NCBI GenBank assembly: GCA_021793895.1
Contig: JAJYRW010000002.1
Span: 1 to 23,646, forward strand
Direction: 5' to 3'
DNA: 23,646 bases
From: Actinomycetes bacterium
Lineage (GTDB): Bacteria > Actinomycetota > Actinomycetes > Actinomycetales > JAJYRW01
The translations under genes and the position numbers were made by a program. How positions within the stretch are numbered: the first letter of the stretch is position 1; each line of letters begins with the position of its first letter. Shown here in pieces: positions 15,402 to 22,597 of the stretch. The notes under the pieces are model-generated. The model worked only from the letters and a program-made list of their open reading frames with translations. It was not told the DNA's origin and did no database searches.

Positions 15402-16009
15402 GCATTGACTGGAGGCTGCTCTCCGAGGTTTTTGTAATCCTATTTGTGATTATGGATCCCCCGGGTACGATTCCCGTCTTTTTGGCTCTCACGGAAGCTC
15501 AAACTGCTAAGCAGCGCGCGCGGGCGGCAATCCAGGCGACATTCGTTTCACTGGGCGTAATTTTAGTTTTCGCGCTCTTTGGACAGTCCATCTTGGATTA
15601 TCTCCATATTTCACTTCCGGCACTGCAGGCATCGGGCGGCTTGCTCCTACTGCTGGTGGCGCTGGAACTCTTAACCGGAAAATTTGACGAAGACCCCAAG
15701 GGACGCGAGGGCGTAAATGTCGCCCTTGTGCCGCTGGGAATTCCACTCTTAGCGGGACCGGGCGCAATCGTGGCGACAATGGTGTTCATCCACGCAGCCA
15801 GCGGAGTGGACGAATTTTCAGCTATCTATCTCGGCATTCTTGCCGTGCACATCACAATTTTTGCCGCGCTGCGGTTCTCCAACGTCATTCACCGGATATT
15901 GGGCACCGGCGGAACGATACTGGTCACGCGAATTGCCGGAATCCTTTTGGCCGCAATCGCCGTCCAGCTCATCGCAGAAGCCGTCACCAGCTTCGTCGCA
16001 GAAGTCTGA
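15398..16009 (+). CDS. MarC family (UPF0056) integral membrane protein
   Basis: A 203-aa hydrophobic protein with about six membrane segments (roughly residues 6-28, 43-62, 67-90, 108-130, 138-158 and 174-198). Family motifs are MDPPGTIPVFLALT near the N-terminus and GIPLLAGPGAI near residue 112. The typical motif reads DPIGNIPVFLALT; here IGN is replaced by PGT. MarC proteins were once linked to multiple antibiotic resistance in E. coli, but that role was withdrawn, and the function is unknown. GTG 15398 overlaps the PHP stop codon by four bases, so translation is probably coupled. A strong hairpin follows immediately after the stop codon. Confidence 0.9.
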   Translation: MSIDWRLLSEVFVILFVIMDPPGTIPVFLALTEAQTAKQRARAAIQATFVSLGVILVFALFGQSILDYLHISLPALQASGGLLLLLVALELLTGKFDEDPKGREGVNVALVPLGIPLLAGPGAIVATMVFIHAASGVDEFSAIYLGILAVHITIFAALRFSNVIHRILGTGGTILVTRIAGILLAAIAVQLIAEAVTSFVAEV

Positions 16010-16030
16010 GTGCCGGCGTTGCGCCGGCAC
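16010..16030. terminator. Hairpin between convergent marC and rhlE
   Basis: GTGCCGGCG (16010-16018) and CGCCGGCAC (16022-16030) form a perfect 9-bp GC-rich stem with a TTG loop, starting one base after the marC stop codon and ending six bases before the helicase stop codon. There is no T-run on either strand, but position and stability suggest a shared bidirectional terminator or mRNA-end stabiliser. Confidence 0.6.
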
Positions 16031-16036
16031 CACCTT

Positions 16037-17686
16037 CTAGTTGGCGCCGCCCTTGGTTTCGATGGGATTGCCGCCCCGCGTCCGGCGGCGGCGCCGGGAC
16101 CGCTGCTGGCCGGAATTTGATTGACCGTTTTGGTTTCCATGTCGATTTGCCGGCGTAGCCGCGCCGCGCTTTTGGTCTGAACCGCTGGGAGCGCCAGATT
16201 GTCCGGCATCCGACCGGTTGATGTTTTGGCCCCGGCGCGTGCGCTTGCGGCGCCGTGTCCCGTCGCGGCGAGAACCGCCGCCACCACGCCCGTCACGGCG
16301 GGAGTTGCCATCGCCACGCCCGTCGCGGCGAGAGCCACCCGCTCGACCACCGCGACCGCCGCGCTCACCGCGACCGCCGCGCGAACCAGCGCCAGCGGTG
16401 CGCTTCCCGGTTTCGCCAATGTCTTCAAGTTTTTCGGCTTCCAACCCGGCGCGCGTGCGCTTCTCCTTAGGCAGAGTGCCCTTGGTTCCAGCGGGGATTC
16501 CTAGGTCGGAGTAAAGGTGGTCAGAGGAAGAATAGGTTTCCACCGGTTCCGGGAAGCCCAGATCCAGGGCGCGGTTAATAACGCTCCAGCGGGGGACGTC
16601 GTCCCAATCCACGAACGTGACCGCGGTGCCGGTCAGTCCCGCCCGGCCGGTGCGCCCGATGCGGTGGAGGTAGACCTTTTCATCTTCCGGGCACTGGTAA
16701 TTAACAACGTGCGTGACGTTTTCTACGTCTATGCCGCGCGCTGCCACATCGGTTGCGACGAGTACGTCGACCTTGCCGGTTCGAAATGCGCGCAGTGCCT
16801 GTTCACGCGCCCCCTGACCCAGGTCTCCGTGGATCGCGCCAGCGGCAAAACCGCGGTCATTTAAATCGTCCGTAATTTTGGCTGCCGTGCGCTTTGTACG
16901 GGTGAAAACAATTGTTAGCCCGCGTCCCTCCGCCTGTAAAAGCCGGGCCAGAACCTCAATTTTATCTAGTGCGTGCGCGCGATAGACCAATTGCTTGGTC
17001 GCACTTACGGTGGCGCCGGAGTCTTCGGGGTCTTCCGCCCGAATGTGCGTGGGCTGGGTCATATAGCGCCGCGCCAGGGCCACAACCGCGCCCGGCATGG
17101 TGGCCGAAAACAACATGGTGTGGCGAGTGTGTGGGGTAGCGGCCAGGATCTTTTCCACGTCTTCTAAAAAGCCCAGATCGAGCATTTCGTCAGCCTCGTC
17201 CAAGATGGCCGTCTTGACGTGATTGAGATTCAGGTGGCGCTGGCGCAGCAGGTCAAGTAGGCGCCCGGGCGTGCCAACGACGACTTCGACCCCGCGTTGT
17301 AAAGCCGAGATTTGGGGTTCAAAAGCGCGGCCGCCATAGATCTGCTGAACGCGCACCTTGCGCGTGGTAGACGCTTTTTCTAGGTCGGTAGCGACCTGCA
17401 CTGCCAATTCGCGGGTGGGCACAACCACAAGGGCCTGCGGCGCGCCAGGTTCCTTTAAGTCCTCAAATCCTGCCTCGCCCGGAGCCAGGATGTGTTGGAG
17501 CAGCGGAATGCCAAATCCGAGCGTCTTTCCGGTCCCGGTTTTGGCCTGACCAATGATGTCGTGGCGCGCCAGCGCCACGGGCAGGGTGAGAGCCTGGATC
17601 GGAAAAGGATGGGTGACATCGACTTTTTCGAGCGCTGAAACTATTTCTGGCATAACGCCAAGCTCAGCAAATGTTTGATTATCCAC
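16037..17686 (-). CDS. rhlE: DEAD-box ATP-dependent RNA helicase, RhlE-like, with RGG tail
   Basis: A 549-aa RNA helicase expected to unwind structured RNA, for example in RNA decay or cold adaptation. All core motifs are present: Q motif (FPIQ, Gln31), AKTGTGKT (48-55), PTRELA (90-95), TPGR (139-142), DEAD (163-166), SAT (194-196), ATDVAARGID (311-320) and HRIGRTGR (341-348). The N-terminus resembles mycobacterial RhlE (Rv3211). Residues 430-549 are a basic, Arg/Gly-rich tail with three SRRDG repeats, probably an RNA-binding disordered region. The start is GTG 17686 with GAGG about 12 bases upstream. A 265-base leader separates it from DUF3107 on the same strand, leaving room for its own promoter and 5'-UTR control. 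Confidence 0.94.
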   Translation of the reverse strand: MDNQTFAELGVMPEIVSALEKVDVTHPFPIQALTLPVALARHDIIGQAKTGTGKTLGFGIPLLQHILAPGEAGFEDLKEPGAPQALVVVPTRELAVQVATDLEKASTTRKVRVQQIYGGRAFEPQISALQRGVEVVVGTPGRLLDLLRQRHLNLNHVKTAILDEADEMLDLGFLEDVEKILAATPHTRHTMLFSATMPGAVVALARRYMTQPTHIRAEDPEDSGATVSATKQLVYRAHALDKIEVLARLLQAEGRGLTIVFTRTKRTAAKITDDLNDRGFAAGAIHGDLGQGAREQALRAFRTGKVDVLVATDVAARGIDVENVTHVVNYQCPEDEKVYLHRIGRTGRAGLTGTAVTFVDWDDVPRWSVINRALDLGFPEPVETYSSSDHLYSDLGIPAGTKGTLPKEKRTRAGLEAEKLEDIGETGKRTAGAGSRGGRGERGGRGGRAGGSRRDGRGDGNSRRDGRGGGGSRRDGTRRRKRTRRGQNINRSDAGQSGAPSGSDQKRGAATPANRHGNQNGQSNSGQQRSRRRRRTRGGNPIETKGGAN

Positions 17687-17825
17687 GAGTGCTTTGCCTC
17701 ATCTGATTCTGGCGCCTCGCCGGGCAGTTTGTCTGCAATGAAGGCGGAGCGCTACTGGGGCAGCCGATCGTGAATTAGGCAATTTCGACGCGGTATGTGC
17801 GCGTAAAAAACAACTAAACTTTTTG

Positions 17826-17854
17826 GTCATACGACCGGTCAGCCTTACTTACAA
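17826..17854 (-). promoter_or_regulatory. Candidate rhlE promoter
   Basis: Read on the minus strand, TTGTAA (17849-17854) and TATGAC (17826-17831) are spaced by 17 bases, each matching the sigma-70-type hexamers at 4 of 6 positions. The dyad GGTC-ATAC-GACC and the adjoining GACCGGTC palindrome overlap the -10 region, which could be an operator. Transcription from here would give a leader of about 130 bases before GTG 17686. Within the rest of 17687-17951 I see no gene. Confidence 0.35.
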
Positions 17855-17951
17855 CCGGCCATCATACCGCGAAAGACAAGAAAAAGCCCGATCCGGCGAT
17901 TAAAAGCGCGAAATCCACGCGGGAACGCTAACGCAACAACCGGTGGGAGAC

Positions 17952-18170
17952 CTACCGCAAGAAGCCCACCGGGTGCGCGGTATCGGAGCCGAGTTCCACA
18001 TAGGCCACAGCGGCAGACGGAACCACAACACGGCGTCCCTTAACGTCGTCCAAGACGAGTGAATTCCCAGTGAGCGCCTTTTCCACAGCCTTAGAGGCGT
18101 CGTCCATAGTCAGGTCAGTTTCGATTGTTAGTTCGCGGCTTACGTGCTGGATTCCAACTGTGATTTCCAC
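17952..18170 (-). CDS. DUF3107 domain protein (Rv3208A/TB9.4-like)
   Basis: A 72-aa cytoplasmic protein beginning MEITVGIQHVSRELTIETD and ending with a VVVPSAAVAYVELGS stretch followed by a PVGFLR terminus. It matches the actinobacterial DUF3107 family in length and sequence. The layout suggests a small beta-sheet with one helix (DDASKAVEKAL). No function is known to me. GTG 18170 has a good ribosome site, AGAAGGGAAG, a few bases upstream. The TetR gene lies 44 bases upstream on the same strand, and the pairing of TetR with DUF3107 matches Rv3208-Rv3208A, so co-transcription is likely. Confidence 0.88.
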   Translation of the reverse strand: MEITVGIQHVSRELTIETDLTMDDASKAVEKALTGNSLVLDDVKGRRVVVPSAAVAYVELGSDTAHPVGFLR

Positions 18171-18214
18171 GTCGGGCTTCCCTTCTTACAAAACTGGAGT
18201 GCAGATACCGCATG

Positions 18215-18841
18215 TCAGTCTAGAGCGGGGAAGTGCGACAGTCCGCGCCAGGCAAGCTGTGTCAGCAAATCGATCGCTTCACTTGATGACACTCCCCGGG
18301 GATTACGCAGGCGGGTGCGGGCGGTGATTTGCGCCATGCCCAGCAGCGCGGTCGCCAGCAGGTGCGCCTGCGCGTCGGTCAGATCGGCTACGGCGCGCAA
18401 CTGGCGTGAGATTTCCCCAGCGCACAGTCGGCTGGAGCGCTCCACATGCTCGCGCAGGGCTTCATCGGCTGTGACGTCGGATTCGAAGATGAGCCGAAAT
18501 GCGGCTCCTTCGGCCTCGATGTAATTGAAGTAGGCGGCAAAGGCGGCGCGCACGCGTTCCCGCTCGTGGTTCACCGGTGTATCCAGCGCGGTCTGGACGT
18601 GAGTTACCAGCTCATTTGTTTGGGCATCCACGATCGCCAGATACAGCTCCATCTTGGACGAAAAATGGCGATATAGCACCGGTTTCGTAACTCCGACGCG
18701 TTCAGCAATCGTCTCCATTGACGTGTTGTGATAGCCCTCGTGCACGAATGCTTCCAGCGCGGCGTTCATGATTTGCGCGCGCCGAGTAATTCGGCTGATA
18801 GCGGGGGTAGCGGCAGACGGCATGAGGAGAATCGTAACCAC
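18215..18841 (-). CDS. TetR family transcriptional regulator
   Basis: A 208-aa regulator with an N-terminal TetR helix-turn-helix at about residues 41-60 (SMETIAERVGVTKPVLYRHF), after the helix ITRRAQIMNAALEAFVHEGY. The C-terminal ligand/dimerisation domain (about 75-205) is all-helical, and its ligand is unknown. GTG 18841 has AAAGGG nine bases upstream. ATG 18823, six residues in, has no ribosome site but begins a more typical N-terminus (MPSAATPAIS), so the start is open. It is divergent from the rhodanese gene across 108 bases containing a CCCTTAAGGG palindrome that could be its operator. It sits upstream of DUF3107 on the same strand. Confidence 0.9.
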   Translation of the reverse strand: MVTILLMPSAATPAISRITRRAQIMNAALEAFVHEGYHNTSMETIAERVGVTKPVLYRHFSSKMELYLAIVDAQTNELVTHVQTALDTPVNHERERVRAAFAAYFNYIEAEGAAFRLIFESDVTADEALREHVERSSRLCAGEISRQLRAVADLTDAQAHLLATALLGMAQITARTRLRNPRGVSSSEAIDLLTQLAWRGLSHFPALD

Positions 18842-18863
18842 TTCGGAACCCTTTGGCAGGTTC

Positions 18864-18889
18864 TTACAACCCCTTAAGGGTGATTGTTA
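18864..18889. promoter_or_regulatory. Palindrome in TetR-rhodanese divergent region
   Basis: CCCTTAAGGG (18871-18880) is a perfect 10-bp palindrome flanked by TTACAA (18864-18869) on the left and TTGTTA (18884-18889) on the right, which extends the dyad with one mismatch and an offset of two bases. Its location between divergent genes fits a TetR operator controlling one or both. The assignment is inference. Confidence 0.4.
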
Positions 18890-18949
18890 TCGGTTTGATG
18901 CGTACGCTGGAGTTTTCAACTCAATCTGGACCTTTAATTAGGAGTAAAT

Positions 18950-19306
18950 ATGCCGCAGTCGGTTCCCGCGCCCCAGGTTTCGGTTCAAGAGGTTGCCGAC
19001 CGGCTGCAATCGCGCGCAGCGGGGCAGGATGACTTTCTTATTTTGGACGTCCGCGAGGCGTTCGAATTGCAAATTTCCCAGCTTCCCGAGGTCACGCACG
19101 TGCCGCTGGATGAGATTTTTGCTGATGAGGGACGGCGAGTGGCCGAGTTGGCAGATGGGCGTGACGTTTTGGTGCTGTGTCGCTCAGGCGGCCGCTCCGA
19201 CCAGGCGGCGCGGATTTTGCAGGCACGCGGCGTGGCTGCCTCCAATATCTCCGGCGGGATTTTGGCCTGGTCGATGCACATTGACGACTCCGTGCCCGTT
19301 TACTGA
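18950..19306 (+). CDS. Stand-alone rhodanese-domain sulfurtransferase (MoeZ C-terminal-like)
   Basis: A 118-aa single rhodanese domain. LDVREAFELQISQLP (32-46) is the CH2A-type motif, and the active-site loop is CRSGGRSDQAA with catalytic Cys77. The ending GGILAWSMHIDDSVPVY closely resembles the C-terminus of MoeZ/MoeBR proteins (GGVLAW...IDPS.PTY). It probably accepts sulfur as a persulfide on Cys77 for transfer to a carrier protein. No MoeB/ThiF adenylyltransferase domain precedes it. ATG 18950 has AGGAG (18940-18944) five bases upstream. The stop codon overlaps the first of three 26-bp tandem repeats. adnA follows about 100 bases later on the same strand. Confidence 0.9.
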   Translation: MPQSVPAPQVSVQEVADRLQSRAAGQDDFLILDVREAFELQISQLPEVTHVPLDEIFADEGRRVAELADGRDVLVLCRSGGRSDQAARILQARGVAASNISGGILAWSMHIDDSVPVY

Positions 19307-19382
19307 TCCCGCGGCTCATTTGTGTTTACCGATCCCGCGCCTCATTGGTCTTTACGGATCCCGCGCATTATTAGTTTTGTCA
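19305..19382 (+). repeat. Three-copy 26-bp imperfect tandem repeat upstream of adnA
   Basis: Copies run 19305-19330, 19331-19356 and 19357-19382. All begin GATCCCGCG; copies 1 and 2 differ at 4 of 26 positions, and copies 2 and 3 at 7. TTTAC also precedes each GATCCCGCG. The array starts inside the rhodanese stop codon and ends about 23 bases before the adnA start. Candidate roles are protein-binding sites, RNA structure, or a remnant of local duplication. Confidence 0.85.
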
Positions 19383-19405
19383 CAGGTGTGTGGTCTGATT
19401 AATAC
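19377..19405 (+). promoter_or_regulatory. Weak candidate adnA promoter
   Basis: TTGTCA (19377-19382) ends the third tandem repeat. ATTAAT (19398-19403), a 4/6 match to the -10 hexamer, follows at 15 bases. The spacing is short and transcription would begin at or past GTG 19406, so the message would be leaderless. No ribosome site precedes the start, which is at least consistent with that. Confidence 0.22.
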
Positions 19406-22400
19406 GTGAGTATTTTGGACCGGCCCTACCGGGCATCGTCGGCCGTGCTGGTTTCGGGTGCGCCCGGCAGCGGACGCACAACGCTGGCACGCGAGATGGC
19501 TGCCCGGCGGGTAGAGGCGGGGTTTGCTGCTGATGACGTGCTGGTGATTTCTGCCTCCCGCACCGCTGCGGCGCAGATGCGCCAAGATCTTTCTGCCCGC
19601 CTAAAACGCACTTCATCTCAGCCACCGGCGCGCAGTGCGGCTTCGACCGCGTTTGCGATTGTGCGGGCGTGGGCGGTTGCCAACAATGAACCGCCGCCAG
19701 TCTTGGTATCCGGGCCGGAACAGGACGCGGTCTTGGCGGAGCTGATTGAAGGGCATTTAGCGGGCGAGGGCGTTCGCCCGCCGTGGCCCGACTCCTTGCC
19801 AACGCAGTCGTTGCGTCTTACCGGTTTCCGCGCTGAGCTGCGGGATTTACTTATGCGCGCTGCCGAATATGGACTTGCGCCCGAAGAGCTCATTGCGTTG
19901 GGGGAGCGCCATTCTTATCAACCATGGATCGCCGGTGGAATGGTTTATAGCGAGTACTTGAACGTCACATCCCAGCGCTGGTCCACCCCCGATGCGGGGC
20001 AGCGCTTTGACGCGGCCGGAATTGTCGATTCGGCCACGAATCTACTGGCGATGTGGGAGGAGGACTACGCGCAGGACCCTACGGGTCCGTTGCCGCCGCC
20101 CCCGCGCTGGAAGACGGTGATCGTCGATGACTATCAGGAGGCAACCGCCGCTACGGTGCGGCTGCTAGATGTCATGCAAAGTTCCGGGGCGGAGCTTTTG
20201 CTTTTTGGTGACCCCGATGTGGCTGTACAAACGTTCCGCGGAGCCCAACCTGCGCTGCTGGCGCGCGCGATGCAGCCGCGCGGCAGCGAATTGGGTGCGT
20301 TTGGCGCGCAGCACATCGTATTGGAACAGGTCTGGGGCCAAACTCCGCAGCTGCGCCGGGTTACCCAGCTAATAACTCCGGTGATCGGCTCAATTGGTCT
20401 GGTGGATCATCGCAAGGCTGCCAGCGCTGTCGAGGTAGGTGCAAGCGCTTCCGACGTTGCCGCCAGCGCTGTTGAAGTAAATGACGACAGCACCTTGGGT
20501 TCCAGTCGCGGCGCTGTGCCGCCGGCGGCGCAGGTAGCAATTGCCAATTCTCCCGCGCGGGAAATTTCACATGCGGCTTATGAATTACGGCGCGCGCACG
20601 TGGTGGACGGACTGGATTGGCGCCAAATGGCGGTGATTGTGCGCTCGGGGGCCCAAGCCGATGAGGTGCGCCGCGGACTTTTGGAGCACGGTGTTCCTAT
20701 CTTGGATGAAACGGCGGAGGTGCTATTGCGCGCCGAACCCGCCGTCCAACCACTTTTGATGGCTTTGGAATATGCGGTAACGGCCAAGCTGGAGCCTCCT
20801 GATGTGCTGGCGTTGCTGCGCTCACCGGTGGGCGGGTTGGATTCAGTTGAGTTGCGGCGGTTGCGCCGGGCCCTGTGGAACTTTCTGCGCCACGAGTCCA
20901 TGGCGCAATCCGTTGATGAGGCACTCGTTGATCTAATGAGTTCGGCGGTGGCCATTTCTTTGCCGGCCAGTATTCGGCGCCCCGTCACGCGCGTGGCCAC
21001 CATGTTGCAGGCTGCGCGGGCCGCAGCCGAAGACCGGCTCGCCAACGTCGAAAGCGTGTTGTGGGCGGCGTGGGACGCCACGGGCCTGGCCCGAATTTGG
21101 CAAGACCAAGCGATTGCTGGCGCAATTGCCGGGCGCCAAGCAGACCGGGACCTGGATGCGGTGCTGGCCCTCTTTGCGGCGGCCGGACGCTTCGTTGAGC
21201 GCATGCCGGGCGCCAGCATTGCAGCATTTATCCGCCAGATCCGATCAGAAAGCCTGCCTGCTGACTCGCTGGCCGCGCGAGCCACCGGTCAAGAGGGCGT
21301 GGCCGTCCTCACGCCGGCCGCAGCAGCCGGAAACCGCTGGGACTTCGTTTGCATCTTGTCTGTTCAAGCCGATGTGTGGCCCGATGTGCGCCTGCGCGAT
21401 ACCGTCCTGGGTGCCCAGCGTTTAACCGAGGTCCTCACGGGCCGAGCGCACGGGTTAGAGCGCGACTTTGCAGCGGCACGGCGCGAGGTACTGCATGATG
21501 AGGCCCGTTCGTTTTTATTGGCTATCTCCCGTGCCCGCAGCCGCTTGCTGGTCAGCGCAGTTGCAGACCCGGATGCCGATTTGTTGCCTTCGGCGTTCAT
21601 TGACGTGCTACAAAGCGGCGACGTGCCAGTCACCGAAGCGGTAGGCATGGGGGATCCCAATCGCGTACCGGTCAGCTTGCGCGAACTGGTGGCGGTATTG
21701 CGTCGGGCGTCGCTTGATGAACAAGATCCACAGCGGCAAGCGGCGGCCGAAGACCTATTAGCGTTCTTGGCCCGACACGAAGTTGCCGGCGCCAATCCCC
21801 AGTCATGGAACGGAACCGCCCAACTGACCACGACCGCCCCGCTCGCAGATGCCTCCGAGCCGGTGTACATGTCTCCCTCCCGCTTGGATTCATTCATCAC
21901 CTGTCCGCTGCGTTGGGCCTTGGAACAGGCTGGAGGCACCCGCCCCGCCACGATCCAACAGGATGTGGGAAACCTCATCCACGAGTTAGCGGCAGAACTT
22001 TTCGATGGAACCGAAGCCCAGCTTCTGGCCCGATTGGATGAGAAGTGGCCCAGTTTGGGCTTACCGACGGGCTGGGTGGGCATTGTGAAGCGCGCCGAAG
22101 TGGAAAGATCGGTTCAGCGCCTAGCCCAGTACATCGCCGAGGGCCGCTCGGTGGTGTCGGTGGAAGAAAAATTCGAACTCGAGGTCGGGCGCGCCCGTAT
22201 TACCGGCGTCGCGGACCGGATCGAACGCACCGACAGTGGGGCCCTGCGCGTCGTTGATTTTAAAACCGGTAGCTATGCCGACAAGGATGAGATCCCGCGC
22301 CACTCGCAGCTGGGTATATATCAACTGGCAGTCCAAGAGGGTCGTTTCGCGGGCTCCGAGCGTCAGTCTGCAGGTGCGGCGCTGGTGTATGTCAGCGATC

Positions 22401-22597
22401 CAAACAAGGGGTATAAGCAGTTTTCGCAATTAGCGCTGGCTGAGGACGAAGACCCGCACTGGGTGCACAAGCGCGTCACGGAAACGGCCGAGCAGATGGC
22501 CGGTTCCACTTTTCTAGCGCGGGAAAATCCGGGCTGTCGCAGTTGCCCAGTTCGACGCAGTTGCCCATTACAGAACGAAGGGGGACGAGTTCTTTAA
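19406..22597 (+). CDS. adnA: AdnA-like helicase-nuclease subunit with degenerate motor
   Basis: A 1063-aa subunit of the actinobacterial AdnAB double-strand-break resection machine. The N-terminal UvrD-like motor (about 10-720) has decayed motifs: Walker A reads GAPGSGRTT (18-26, Arg24 for Lys), Walker B VDDYQEA (Asp242 for Glu), motif III GDPDVAVQTFRG (Val272 for Gln). Motif V is replaced by PAAAAGNRW, while motif VI-like ISRARSRLL is kept. The C-terminal RecB-type nuclease (about 820-1060) is intact: GNLIHE (His859), GVADRIE (Asp937), VVDFKTG (Asp951, Lys953) and QLGIYQL. Cys833, Cys1044, Cys1047 and Cys1053 make the Fe-S cluster. GTG 19406 is the likely start, without a ribosome site. adnB starts on the last base of the stop codon (TAATG). 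Confidence 0.88.
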   Translation: MSILDRPYRASSAVLVSGAPGSGRTTLAREMAARRVEAGFAADDVLVISASRTAAAQMRQDLSARLKRTSSQPPARSAASTAFAIVRAWAVANNEPPPVLVSGPEQDAVLAELIEGHLAGEGVRPPWPDSLPTQSLRLTGFRAELRDLLMRAAEYGLAPEELIALGERHSYQPWIAGGMVYSEYLNVTSQRWSTPDAGQRFDAAGIVDSATNLLAMWEEDYAQDPTGPLPPPPRWKTVIVDDYQEATAATVRLLDVMQSSGAELLLFGDPDVAVQTFRGAQPALLARAMQPRGSELGAFGAQHIVLEQVWGQTPQLRRVTQLITPVIGSIGLVDHRKAASAVEVGASASDVAASAVEVNDDSTLGSSRGAVPPAAQVAIANSPAREISHAAYELRRAHVVDGLDWRQMAVIVRSGAQADEVRRGLLEHGVPILDETAEVLLRAEPAVQPLLMALEYAVTAKLEPPDVLALLRSPVGGLDSVELRRLRRALWNFLRHESMAQSVDEALVDLMSSAVAISLPASIRRPVTRVATMLQAARAAAEDRLANVESVLWAAWDATGLARIWQDQAIAGAIAGRQADRDLDAVLALFAAAGRFVERMPGASIAAFIRQIRSESLPADSLAARATGQEGVAVLTPAAAAGNRWDFVCILSVQADVWPDVRLRDTVLGAQRLTEVLTGRAHGLERDFAAARREVLHDEARSFLLAISRARSRLLVSAVADPDADLLPSAFIDVLQSGDVPVTEAVGMGDPNRVPVSLRELVAVLRRASLDEQDPQRQAAAEDLLAFLARHEVAGANPQSWNGTAQLTTTAPLADASEPVYMSPSRLDSFITCPLRWALEQAGGTRPATIQQDVGNLIHELAAELFDGTEAQLLARLDEKWPSLGLPTGWVGIVKRAEVERSVQRLAQYIAEGRSVVSVEEKFELEVGRARITGVADRIERTDSGALRVVDFKTGSYADKDEIPRHSQLGIYQLAVQEGRFAGSERQSAGAALVYVSDPNKGYKQFSQLALAEDEDPHWVHKRVTETAEQMAGSTFLARENPGCRSCPVRRSCPLQNEGGRVL

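Noticed and set aside
16255..16350. Repeated GTCGCGGCGAGA-like stretches suggesting a DNA repeat element
   Set aside because: They are the coding sequence of SRRDG/RGG repeats in the helicase tail on the minus strand.
21364..22083. A 239-codon minus-strand open frame opposite adnA
   Set aside because: No recognisable domain and no ribosome site; the opposite strand encodes the conserved nuclease domain.
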